7,407 nt of DNA, taken from assembly GCA_027489135.1 (NCBI GenBank), contig JAIYAI010000219.1, positions 1 to 7,407 of the forward strand, given 5' to 3'. The notes beneath the pieces are model-generated. The model was not told the DNA's origin and made no database searches. It saw only the letters and a list, made by a program, of their open reading frames with translations. Each line of letters opens with the position of its first letter. Position 1 is the first letter of the stretch. The stretch comes from Acetobacteraceae bacterium (GTDB lineage Bacteria > Pseudomonadota > Alphaproteobacteria > Acetobacterales > Acetobacteraceae). This document shows, piece by piece, positions 1 to 6,542 of this stretch. Position numbers and translations under genes: made by a program.

Positions 1-361
1 CCCCGCGCCCGCGCCCGTCCGGGTGGAGCCGCCCGCTCCGCGCCCCGCGCCGGTGGCGCGCCCCCGCCCGGCGCCGCCGCGCCCGACGACCGACATCGCC
101 AGCCTGCCGCCGATCGCGGGCCCCGCGCGCGTGACCGAGCCCGTCGTCCAGTCCCCCGCCCGGGTCGCGGAGATCCCCCGTGTCCCGGCCGTGGTGCGCA
201 GCCCGGCGCCGGCCCCGACTTTCGCCACGGCCGCGCCGCCGGTGCAGCCCGCCGGCTCCATGCTCGGCGGCGGCGGCACGCGCACAGCCCTCGCCCCGCC
301 GGTGCCCTACGGGTCGCTGCCGCCGCCCGTACCCTTCGCCTCCGCCAGCGTCGCGCGATGA
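1..361 (+). CDS. ftsL: C-terminal tail of probable cell division protein FtsL (5' end outside window)
   Basis: The reading frame is open from the window edge (first full codon at base 2) to the TGA at 359-361, giving 119 sense codons. Only about six of these end in A or T, which strongly supports coding in this frame. The fragment is a low-complexity tail rich in Pro, Ala, Arg and Val, with a short Gly run and a near-repeat PPVPYGSLPPPVPFAS close to the end. No transmembrane segment, coiled coil or catalytic motif is visible, so the name rests on position: in proteobacterial dcw clusters the gene directly before ftsI is normally ftsL, a small bitopic protein of the septal FtsQLB complex. The stop overlaps the ftsI start as ATGA, implying coupled translation. 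A GTG at 23 is unlikely to be the real start because the frame continues upstream. The alternative is an unrelated proline-rich protein inserted before ftsI. I am confident it is coding and only moderately confident of the name. Confidence 0.6.
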   Translation, partial: PAPAPVRVEPPAPRPAPVARPRPAPPRPTTDIASLPPIAGPARVTEPVVQSPARVAEIPRVPAVVRSPAPAPTFATAAPPVQPAGSMLGGGGTRTALAPPVPYGSLPPPVPFASASVAR

Positions 362-2613
362 ACGGCGAGGGTCCCGGCCTGGAGGCGCCGCGGCCGCCTG
401 CCCCCGAGGCGGCGGCCGCCGGCGTTCCACCCCCCCGCAGCGCGCGGGACCGTCCCATCGTGCGCGTCGCTGCGCCCGACCTCGCGCGCCGGGCGCAGCT
501 TGAGCGCACGCGCAACCGCCTGCTGATCGCGGCCGCCGGCTTCAGCGTGCTGTTCGGCGCCGTCGGCGTGAAGCTGACGTTGGCCACCGTGCTCGATCCC
601 GTGCAGCCGCGCCTGCGCGCCGCCCCCACCGTGCCGAGCGCCGAGCCGCAGGTCGCCCGCGCCGCCATCACCGACCGCAACGGCGAGGTGCTGGCCGTCT
701 CGCTGCGCGTCACCGAGCTCTACGCCAACCCGCAGGAAATCAACGATCCCGCCGCGGCGGCGGACCGGCTGCTGACCGTGCTGCCCAACCTCGACCGCGA
801 GCGGCTGATCGAGCGCATCAGCCAGCGTACAGTTTCGGTGGGCGAGACCGAGCGGCCCGTGCAGTTCGCCTACATCCAGCGCAACCTGACGCCGCGCCAG
901 ACCCAGGCGGTGAACAACCTCGGCGTTCCCGGATTCCACTTCCGCCCCGCGGAGCGCCGCTTCTTCCCGCAGGGCTCCTCCGCCGCGCATATCGTCGGCC
1001 ATGTCGATGTCGACGGCCGCGGCATCGCCGGCGTGGAGCGCGGCTTCGACGAGCGGCTGCGCAGCGACCGCGGCGCGCTCCGCCTCTCGCTCGACATCCG
1101 CGTGCAGGTCGCACTACGCGATGCGGTGCAGGCGGCGATCGCGGACTTCAACGGCATCGGCGGCGCCGGCGTGATCATGGACGTGCAGACCGGCGAGGTG
1201 ATCGCCATGGTCAGCCTGCCCGATTTCGACGCCTCCGACCCGCAGAGCCTGGTGCGTCGCCCGGGCACGCCGACCGGCCGCGTCGACCGCCGCTCCGTCA
1301 GCCAGGACACCGACCCGACCTTCAACCGCGCGACCGTCGGCGTCTACGAGCCGGGCTCCACCTTCAAGCTGTTCAACACCGCGATCGGGCTCGATGCGGG
1401 GGTCGTGAACATCTGGGGCGGCTACGACGCGGCGCGGCCGATCCGCGTTGGTCGCTTCCAGATCGACGACTTCAAGGGCAAGCACCGCTGGCTCGCGGTG
1501 CCGGAGATCGTCGCCTACTCCTCCAACATCGCCTCCGCGCATCTCGGCAGCGCCATCGGCCCGGCGCGGCAGCGCGAATACATGCAGCGCTTCGGCATGC
1601 TGGGGCGGCTGCAGATCGAACTGCCGGAGACGGCGCGCCCGCTCTACCCGCCGCAGTCGGGCTGGCGCGACATCAACGCCATGACCATCGCCTCCGGCCA
1701 CGGCATCTCGGTCACGCCGCTGCATGTGGTGACCGGCGTCTCCGCCCTGGTGAACGGCGGTATTTACCGCCACCCCACGCTGATGGCGCAGATGCCGAAC
1801 ATGCCGCCGCGCGAGGGCGCGCGCGTGATCTCCGAACGCACCTCGGAGACCATGCGCAAGCTGATGCGCCTCGTCGTGACGGAGGGCTCGGGCAAGGGTG
1901 CGGAGGTCGCGGGCTACTTCATCGGCGGCAAGACCGGCACGGCGCAGAAGGTCGGGCCGCGCGGCGGCTACCTCGAGAACAAGCGCATCGCCGCCTTCGT
2001 CGGCGCCTTCCCGATGAACCAGCCGCGCTTCGCGGTCTACGTGATGGTGGACGAGCCGAAGCCGAATGCGCGCAGCCATGGCTATGCGACGGCGGGCTGG
2101 GTGGCGGCACCCGCGGCCGGCGCGGTGATCCGTCGCGTCGCGCCCATCCTCGGCATGGTGCCGGAGGCGCCGGAGCGGCAGCCGCAGGTTCAGGCCTCGA
2201 TCAACATCCCGCTGCAGCCTGGCCGTCCCGCCGGTGCGCCGCGCGGCAATGCGGCGCCGGCGCCGCGACCGAGCCAGCCCGTCGCAGGCACGACGCCGCC
2301 CACGACGACACCGGCGGCGACGCCGGCGCGCGTCACCCCGGCCGTGCCGCCGACCATGCCGTTGCCGGCGCGGCCGCAGGACGGCACACTGCAACTTCGC
2401 CGCACCGATGGCCCCGCCGCGGCGCCTGAGCTTCTGCGCCGCATCGACGGCACGCAGCAGCCCGACCTGCTGCGCCGCGAACTGCCCGTGCCGCCGCATC
2501 CCGACCTGCAGCGCCGCACCCCGGCACCCGTGCCGCCCGCCCAGGCGCGCTTCGCCGAGGCCGGCTGGCTCCCCGCCCCTCCCGAGGCAGGGGGAGTCCG
2601 TGCGCCTCGATGA
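358..2613 (+). CDS. ftsI: Septal peptidoglycan D,D-transpeptidase FtsI (PBP3), with long Pro-rich C-terminal extension
   Basis: Class B penicillin-binding protein of 751 residues that cross-links septal peptidoglycan in the periplasm as part of the divisome. Residues 1-50 form a Pro/Ala/Arg-rich cytoplasmic leader and about 54-79 a single membrane anchor. The pedestal domain starts near 95 (ITDRNGEVLA). The transpeptidase domain runs from about 245 (SLDIRVQ) to 600 and carries all three active-site motifs: S334-T-F-K337 with the acylated serine, S388-S-N390, and K525-T-G-T528. A normal FtsI would end near residue 605. Here a further 150 or so residues follow, with a Thr/Pro stretch (645-666) and four Leu-x-Arg-Arg motifs (678-720). 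The tail's codons are still mostly G/C-ending, so it is not a frameshift artefact. The ATG at 358 overlaps the upstream stop as ATGA and has no clear Shine-Dalgarno sequence, which suggests translational coupling. The 3' end overlaps murE by 14 nt. The function is secure; the role of the tail is unknown. Confidence 0.97.
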   Translation: MNGEGPGLEAPRPPAPEAAAAGVPPPRSARDRPIVRVAAPDLARRAQLERTRNRLLIAAAGFSVLFGAVGVKLTLATVLDPVQPRLRAAPTVPSAEPQVARAAITDRNGEVLAVSLRVTELYANPQEINDPAAAADRLLTVLPNLDRERLIERISQRTVSVGETERPVQFAYIQRNLTPRQTQAVNNLGVPGFHFRPAERRFFPQGSSAAHIVGHVDVDGRGIAGVERGFDERLRSDRGALRLSLDIRVQVALRDAVQAAIADFNGIGGAGVIMDVQTGEVIAMVSLPDFDASDPQSLVRRPGTPTGRVDRRSVSQDTDPTFNRATVGVYEPGSTFKLFNTAIGLDAGVVNIWGGYDAARPIRVGRFQIDDFKGKHRWLAVPEIVAYSSNIASAHLGSAIGPARQREYMQRFGMLGRLQIELPETARPLYPPQSGWRDINAMTIASGHGISVTPLHVVTGVSALVNGGIYRHPTLMAQMPNMPPREGARVISERTSETMRKLMRLVVTEGSGKGAEVAGYFIGGKTGTAQKVGPRGGYLENKRIAAFVGAFPMNQPRFAVYVMVDEPKPNARSHGYATAGWVAAPAAGAVIRRVAPILGMVPEAPERQPQVQASINIPLQPGRPAGAPRGNAAPAPRPSQPVAGTTPPTTTPAATPARVTPAVPPTMPLPARPQDGTLQLRRTDGPAAAPELLRRIDGTQQPDLLRRELPVPPHPDLQRRTPAPVPPAQARFAEAGWLPAPPEAGGVRAPR
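2389..2517 (+). repeat. Four degenerate [D/E]-L-[L/Q]-R-R repeats in the FtsI tail
   Basis: Within the FtsI C-terminal extension the pentapeptides LQLRR, ELLRR, DLLRR and DLQRR begin at residues 678, 691, 703 and 716. The spacing is 13, 12 and 13 residues, with Pro/Gly-rich linkers between them (for example TDGPAAAP and IDGTQQP). The copies are similar but not identical at the DNA level, as expected of a protein-level repeat rather than a recent tandem duplication. I do not recognise this as a named domain. Confidence 0.6.
2589..2596 (+). promoter_or_regulatory. Ribosome binding site of murE, inside the end of ftsI
   Basis: The purine run AGGGGGAG lies just before the GTG at 2600 and decides the murE start. 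The only nearby ATG (2610) is out of frame, and the in-frame ATG at 2234 lies deep inside ftsI. The site is embedded in the last codons of ftsI, where codon use becomes less G/C-ending (gca, gga, cgt, cct, cga), consistent with the two genes sharing this sequence. Confidence 0.65.
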
Positions 2614-4063
2614 CCTGCTCCGCCGCAGCGGGCTGACCGGCCCCCGCACCGAGGCCTGGCCCGAGATCACCGGGCTCACCGCGGATAGCCGCGCGGCGGC
2701 GCCGGGGCTGCTGTTCGCGGCGCTGCCGGGCGCCCGTGCGGATGGCCGCGCCTTCATCGCCGAGGCGGTGGCGAAGGGCGCGGCGGCGGTGCTGGCGCCG
2801 GCGGGCACCACCTGGCCCGATGGCGTCGCGGCACGGCCGCTGCTGGCGGAAGCCGATCCGCGGCGCGCCCTGGCGCTTCTGGCTGCGGCCTTCCACGGCG
2901 CGCAGCCGGCGACGCTGGTCGCGGTGACCGGCACCAACGGCAAGACGAGCACGGTCGATTTCCTGCGCCAGCTCTGGACGCTGGATGGGGCGAAGGCAGC
3001 GTCGCTCGGGACGTTGGGGCTCGTCGCACCCGGCTTCCCGCAGGGGCCTTCCCTGACCACGCCGGATCCGGTGGCGCTGCACGGCATGCTGGCGGCGCTG
3101 GCGCGTGCGGGCATCGACCGCGCGGCGATGGAGGCGTCCTCGCACGGCATCGAGCAGCGGCGCCTGGACGGCGCCGCACTGGCGGCGGCGGGCTTCACCA
3201 ACCTGACGCGCGACCATCTCGACTACCACGGCACGATTGCGGCCTATCGCGCGGCGAAGCTTCGGCTGTTCGACACGCTGCTGCCCGCCGGCGCGGCGGC
3301 GGTGGCGCATGCCGACATGGAGGCCGAGACCTTCGCGGCGCTGCGCGCAGCCGCGACGCGGCGCGGCCTGCGCTGGCTGACGGTGGGCGAGGCGGGGCAG
3401 GATGTGCGCCTTCTGTCGCAGGTGCCGCGGCCGGAAGGGCAGGACCTCGCGCTGCATGCCTTCGGGGCGCGGCACGAGGTGCACCTCGCGCTGCCCGGGC
3501 GCTTCCAGGCCGACAACGCGATGATGGCGTTGGCGCTGGCCGTGGCAACGGGCATGGATGCGGCGCGGGCGGTGGCACTGCTGTCGCGTCTCGCCGGCGT
3601 ACGCGGACGGATGGAATTGGCGGCGCGCCTGCCGAACGGCGCGGCGGTGTACGTGGACTATGCGCATACGCCGGATGCGCTGGAACGCTTGCTGGCGGCG
3701 CTGCGACCCCACGTCGTGCCCGGCGCGCGCCTGCACGTGGTGTTCGGCGCCGGCGGCGACCGCGACCCCGGCAAGCGGCCACTGATGGGCGCGGCCTGTG
3801 CGGCGCATGCCGACCGCTGCTGGGTGACCGACGACAATCCGCGCAGCGAGGACCCGGCCGCGATCCGCGCCGCGGTGCTGGCCGGCTGCCCCGGCGGCAT
3901 CGATGCGGGGGAACGGCGCGGCGCGATCGCGGCGGCACTTTCGGACCTGCGCCCCGGCGACGTGCTGGCCGTGGCCGGCAAGGGGCATGAGAGCGGGCAG
4001 ACCATCGCTGGGGTGACGACGCCCTTCCAGGACGCGGCGGTGGTGCGGGAGTTGCTCGCATGA
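2600..4063 (+). CDS. murE: UDP-MurNAc-L-Ala-D-Glu:meso-diaminopimelate ligase MurE
   Basis: Cytoplasmic ATP-dependent Mur ligase that adds meso-DAP to UDP-MurNAc-L-Ala-D-Glu. From the GTG at 2600 the protein is 487 residues, the usual MurE length. The N-terminal UDP-binding domain shows D29-S-R31. The central ATPase domain has the P-loop T110-G-T-N-G-K115-T, the T153-T-P-D156 and ASSHGIEQ motifs, FTNLTRDHLDYHG, and K220, the lysine expected to be carbamylated (in YRAAKLRLF). The C-terminal domain has VDYAHTPDALE (D353 to E361), then D412-N-P-R415-S-E417, the signature of meso-DAP rather than L-lysine addition, and K461-G-H-E464. This predicts DAP-type peptidoglycan, as in other Gram-negatives. 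The start overlaps ftsI by 14 nt and the stop overlaps murF by 4 nt. The frame stays open upstream to an ATG at 2234, but the extra residues would be Arg/Pro shadow sequence of ftsI, so the GTG start is preferred. Confidence 0.97.
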   Translation: MRLDDLLRRSGLTGPRTEAWPEITGLTADSRAAAPGLLFAALPGARADGRAFIAEAVAKGAAAVLAPAGTTWPDGVAARPLLAEADPRRALALLAAAFHGAQPATLVAVTGTNGKTSTVDFLRQLWTLDGAKAASLGTLGLVAPGFPQGPSLTTPDPVALHGMLAALARAGIDRAAMEASSHGIEQRRLDGAALAAAGFTNLTRDHLDYHGTIAAYRAAKLRLFDTLLPAGAAAVAHADMEAETFAALRAAATRRGLRWLTVGEAGQDVRLLSQVPRPEGQDLALHAFGARHEVHLALPGRFQADNAMMALALAVATGMDAARAVALLSRLAGVRGRMELAARLPNGAAVYVDYAHTPDALERLLAALRPHVVPGARLHVVFGAGGDRDPGKRPLMGAACAAHADRCWVTDDNPRSEDPAAIRAAVLAGCPGGIDAGERRGAIAAALSDLRPGDVLAVAGKGHESGQTIAGVTTPFQDAAVVRELLA

Positions 4064-5457
4064 CCGCACCTCTCTGGACGACGGAGGAGATCGCGGCGGC
4101 GACAGGCGGGCATGGCCCCGGTGGTATCGCCGTGCGGGGCGTCTCGATCGACAGCCGCTCCATCGCGCCGGGGGACCTGTTCGTGGCGCTGCGCGACGCG
4201 CGGGACGGGCACGATTTCGTCGCCGATGCACTGGCACGCGGCGCCGCGGCGGCGCTGGTGGATCGCGATCCGCCCGGCATCGCCGCGGATGCGCCGCTGC
4301 TGCGAGTGGCCGAGACGCTGCAGGGTCTCGCCGTGCTCGGCATGGCGGGGCGCGCGCGCATGCCGGGCCGGGTCGCCGCGGTGACGGGCAGCGTCGGCAA
4401 GACCGGCACGAAGGACATGCTACGCCTGGCGCTGGGTGCGCTGGGGCCGACCCATGCTGCTGTGGCGTCCTACAACAACCACTGGGGCGTGCCGATCACC
4501 CTCGCCCGGATGCCGCGCGAAACGGCCTTCGCGGTGATCGAGATCGGCATGAACAACCCGGGCGAGATCGCCCCCCTCGCCCGCATGGCCCGACCGCACG
4601 CGATCTGCGTGACGCAGATCGGCGAGGCGCATATCGGCCACATGGGCAGCCTCGACGCCATCGCGGAGGAGAAGGGCGCGATCGCGGCGGGCCTGGAGCC
4701 CGGCGGCACCGCGGTGCTGAACCGCGACACGCCGTTCTTCCCGCGCCTGGCGGAGATCGCGCGCATCCATGGCGCGGCGCATATCCTCGGCTTCGGACGC
4801 GACGCGGCGGCGGATGTGCGGCTGCTGGACGCGACGACGGGGCCGGAGGGGACGCGAGCGCGGATCGACCTGGCAGGACGGGTGGTCGATGTCGTCCTGC
4901 CCGGCGCGATCGGCACGCATCACGCGATGAATGCCTGCGCGGCGCTCGGCATGGTGGCGGCGCTGGGGGTGGATGTCGCGATCGCCGCGGCGGCGCTGGC
5001 CGGCTATGCGCCCGGCGCCGGGCGCGGCGAGGCGCGGGAGATCGCCCTGCCCGGCGGTGGCAAGGCCCTTCTCGTCGACGAGAGCTACAACGCCGCGGTG
5101 CCTGCCATGCGTGCTGCGCTCGCCACGCTGGCGCTGCGGCCGGCTAAGGGGCGCCGCGTCGCGGTGCTGGGCGACATGCGAGAGCTCGGGGAATTCTCCG
5201 CGCAGCTGCACGCAAGCCTGGCCCCCGATGCCGCCGCGGCGGACCTGGTCTTCTGCTGCGGGCCGGAGATGGCGCGGCTCTACGCGCTGCTGCCCGCGGG
5301 CAAACGCGGCGCGCATGCGCCCGATTCCGCGTCGCTGGCGCCGGTGGTGCGCGAAGCGCTGCAGGACGGCGACGTCGTGCTGGTGAAGGGTGCCCTCGGG
5401 TCGCGCATGAAACTGATCGTCGAGGCGCTCACCGCAGCGTCGGGAGAAGCGCCGTGA
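4060..5457 (+). CDS. murF: UDP-MurNAc-tripeptide:D-Ala-D-Ala ligase MurF
   Basis: Cytoplasmic Mur ligase of 465 residues that adds D-Ala-D-Ala to complete UDP-MurNAc-pentapeptide, the substrate of MraY encoded next. The N-terminal substrate domain contains VSIDSRSIAPGDLFVAL (about 28-44). The central ATPase domain shows the P-loop T109-G-S-V-G-K114-T-G-T, the MurF signature SYNNHWGVPITLARMP (137-152), EIGMNNPGEI (161-170) and K205, at the usual place of the carbamylated lysine. The C-terminal domain carries VDESYNAAVPAM (339-350), LGDMRELG (370-377) and VLVKGALGSRM (440-450). Two motifs deviate from common forms: SYNAA where SYNAN is usual, and KGALGSRM where KGS is usual at that position. 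The ATG at 4060 overlaps the murE stop as ATGA and is preceded by GGGAG at 4047-4051 with an 8-nt spacing. Downstream, the stop overlaps the GTG of mraY. Confidence 0.97.
   Translation: MTAPLWTTEEIAAATGGHGPGGIAVRGVSIDSRSIAPGDLFVALRDARDGHDFVADALARGAAAALVDRDPPGIAADAPLLRVAETLQGLAVLGMAGRARMPGRVAAVTGSVGKTGTKDMLRLALGALGPTHAAVASYNNHWGVPITLARMPRETAFAVIEIGMNNPGEIAPLARMARPHAICVTQIGEAHIGHMGSLDAIAEEKGAIAAGLEPGGTAVLNRDTPFFPRLAEIARIHGAAHILGFGRDAAADVRLLDATTGPEGTRARIDLAGRVVDVVLPGAIGTHHAMNACAALGMVAALGVDVAIAAAALAGYAPGAGRGEAREIALPGGGKALLVDESYNAAVPAMRAALATLALRPAKGRRVAVLGDMRELGEFSAQLHASLAPDAAAADLVFCCGPEMARLYALLPAGKRGAHAPDSASLAPVVREALQDGDVVLVKGALGSRMKLIVEALTAASGEAP
5008..5025. repeat. Perfect 18-bp GC-only palindrome inside murF
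   Basis: GCGCCCGGCGCCGGGCGC equals its own reverse complement. It encodes part of YAPGAGRG (MurF residues about 317-323), near the expected junction of the central and C-terminal domains. In mRNA it could form a 7-bp all-GC stem with a GCGC loop. It is most simply a by-product of Gly/Ala/Pro codons at high GC; no regulatory role is shown. Confidence 0.4.
5442..5448 (+). promoter_or_regulatory. Ribosome binding site of mraY, inside the end of murF
   Basis: GGGAGAA lies about 5-7 nt before the GTG at 5454, good spacing for ribosome recruitment. It supports the GTG, which overlaps the murF TGA as GTGA, as the real mraY start. The resulting N-terminus (MIFNLLAPLAEEF...) and total length of 362 residues match the family. 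Confidence 0.65.
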
Positions 5458-6542
5458 TCTTCAACCTGCTGGCGCCGCTGGCCGAGGAATTCTCCCTCTT
5501 CAACCTGGTGCGCTACACCACCTTCCGCTCCGGCGCGGCCTGCATGACGGCGCTGGTGATCAGCCTTGTCCTCGGTCCCACCGTCATCGCCTGGCTGCGC
5601 GGCTTCCAGCGCGGCGGCCAGCCGATCCGCGCCGAGGGGCCGGAGCGCCACCTGATCGAGAAGAAGGGCACGCCCACCATGGGCGGCGTGCTGATCCTGC
5701 TGGCCACGGTGCTGGCGACGCTGCTCTGGGTCGATCTCCGCAACAACCTGGTCTGGGCCGTGCTGCTGGTGACGCTCGGCTACGGTCTGCTCGGCTTCGC
5801 CGACGACTGGCTGAAGGTGACCAAGCGCAACACCAAGGGCGTCTCGGGTCGGATGAAGCTGGTGGCGCAGGCCGGCATCGGCCTCGTCGCCGCGATCTGG
5901 ATCATGCTGACCCTGCCGCCGGCGGTGGCGACCGGCGTGGCGCTTCCGGTCTTCAAGGAGGTGCTGATCCCCCTCGGCATCCTGTTCCCGATCTTCGGCA
6001 TGCTGGTGATGATGGGCGCGTCGAACGCGGTGAACCTGACCGACGGCCTCGATGGCCTGGCCATCGTACCGACGATGATCGCCGCCGGCGTCTTCGCGCT
6101 GATCGCCTATCTCGTCGGCAACCGCGTGATGGCGGACTACCTGCAGTTGCATGCCGTGCCGGGCGCGAACGAGCTTGCCGTATTCCTCTCCGCGCTGATC
6201 GGCGCGGGGCTTGGCTTCCTCTGGTACAACGCGCCGCCGGCGGCGGTGTTCATGGGCGACACGGGATCGCTTGCGCTCGGCGGCGCGCTCGGCGCTGTCG
6301 CGGTCGCCACGAAGCACGAGGTGGTGCTCGCGATCGTCGGTGGATTGTTCGTCGTCGAGACAGTCAGCGTCATCATCCAGGTCTTCTGGTACAAGCGCAC
6401 CGGCCGGCGTGTCTTCCTGATGGCGCCGCTGCACCACAATTTCGAGAAGAAGGGCTGGGCCGAGCCGACGAACGTGATCCGCTTCTGGATCATCGCCATG
6501 GTGCTGGCTCTCGTCGGCCTGTCGACATTGAAGATCCGATGA
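5454..6542 (+). CDS. mraY: Phospho-N-acetylmuramoyl-pentapeptide transferase MraY
   Basis: Polytopic inner-membrane enzyme that transfers phospho-MurNAc-pentapeptide from UDP to undecaprenyl phosphate, forming lipid I. The 362 residues match the family length of about 360, and many hydrophobic segments are visible (for example about 28-48, 77-95, 98-115, 140-157, 172-190, 203-222, 240-257, 288-311 and 341-358). Family motifs are present in order: EGPERHLIEKKGTPTMGG (61-78), the aspartate pair D117-D118 in GFADDWLKV, TKGVSGRMK (127-135), N194-L-T-D-G-L-D-G-L (with D197 and D200), FMGDTGSLALGG (266-277), and MAPLHHNFEKKGW (323-335). The last normally reads HHH; here the third residue is Asn329 (codon AAT at 6438-6440). 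Translation starts at GTG, overlapping murF by 4 nt, and the stop overlaps murD by 4 nt. Identity is certain; the effect of the HHN change is not. Confidence 0.98.
   Translation: MIFNLLAPLAEEFSLFNLVRYTTFRSGAACMTALVISLVLGPTVIAWLRGFQRGGQPIRAEGPERHLIEKKGTPTMGGVLILLATVLATLLWVDLRNNLVWAVLLVTLGYGLLGFADDWLKVTKRNTKGVSGRMKLVAQAGIGLVAAIWIMLTLPPAVATGVALPVFKEVLIPLGILFPIFGMLVMMGASNAVNLTDGLDGLAIVPTMIAAGVFALIAYLVGNRVMADYLQLHAVPGANELAVFLSALIGAGLGFLWYNAPPAAVFMGDTGSLALGGALGAVAVATKHEVVLAIVGGLFVVETVSVIIQVFWYKRTGRRVFLMAPLHHNFEKKGWAEPTNVIRFWIIAMVLALVGLSTLKIR

Noticed and set aside
23..361. A complete 112-residue gene starting at GTG 23
   Set aside because: The same frame is open to the window edge with strongly G/C-ending codons and no Shine-Dalgarno precedes the GTG, so this is better read as the end of a longer gene.
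2234..2599. An upstream ATG giving MurE a 122-residue N-terminal extension
   Set aside because: The extra residues are Arg/Pro shadow sequence of the FtsI tail. The GTG at 2600 has a nearby Shine-Dalgarno and gives a normal-length MurE starting with the expected leading helix sequence.
2161..2610. The FtsI tail as a frameshift artefact
   Set aside because: The tail keeps mostly G/C-ending codons in the ftsI frame to the stop and contains regularly spaced motifs, so it appears to be truly translated.
1114..3201. A 695-codon open frame on the minus strand across ftsI and murE
   Set aside because: It lies antisense to two genes with complete catalytic motifs. Long antisense open frames are expected at this G+C content with G/C-ending codons, and its product is Arg/Ala/Gly-rich without recognisable motifs.
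2333..4237. A 634-codon open frame on the minus strand across the ftsI tail, murE and the murF start
   Set aside because: Its Arg/His-rich translation is typical of a GC-rich shadow frame, with no family motif, and it crosses three well-supported genes.
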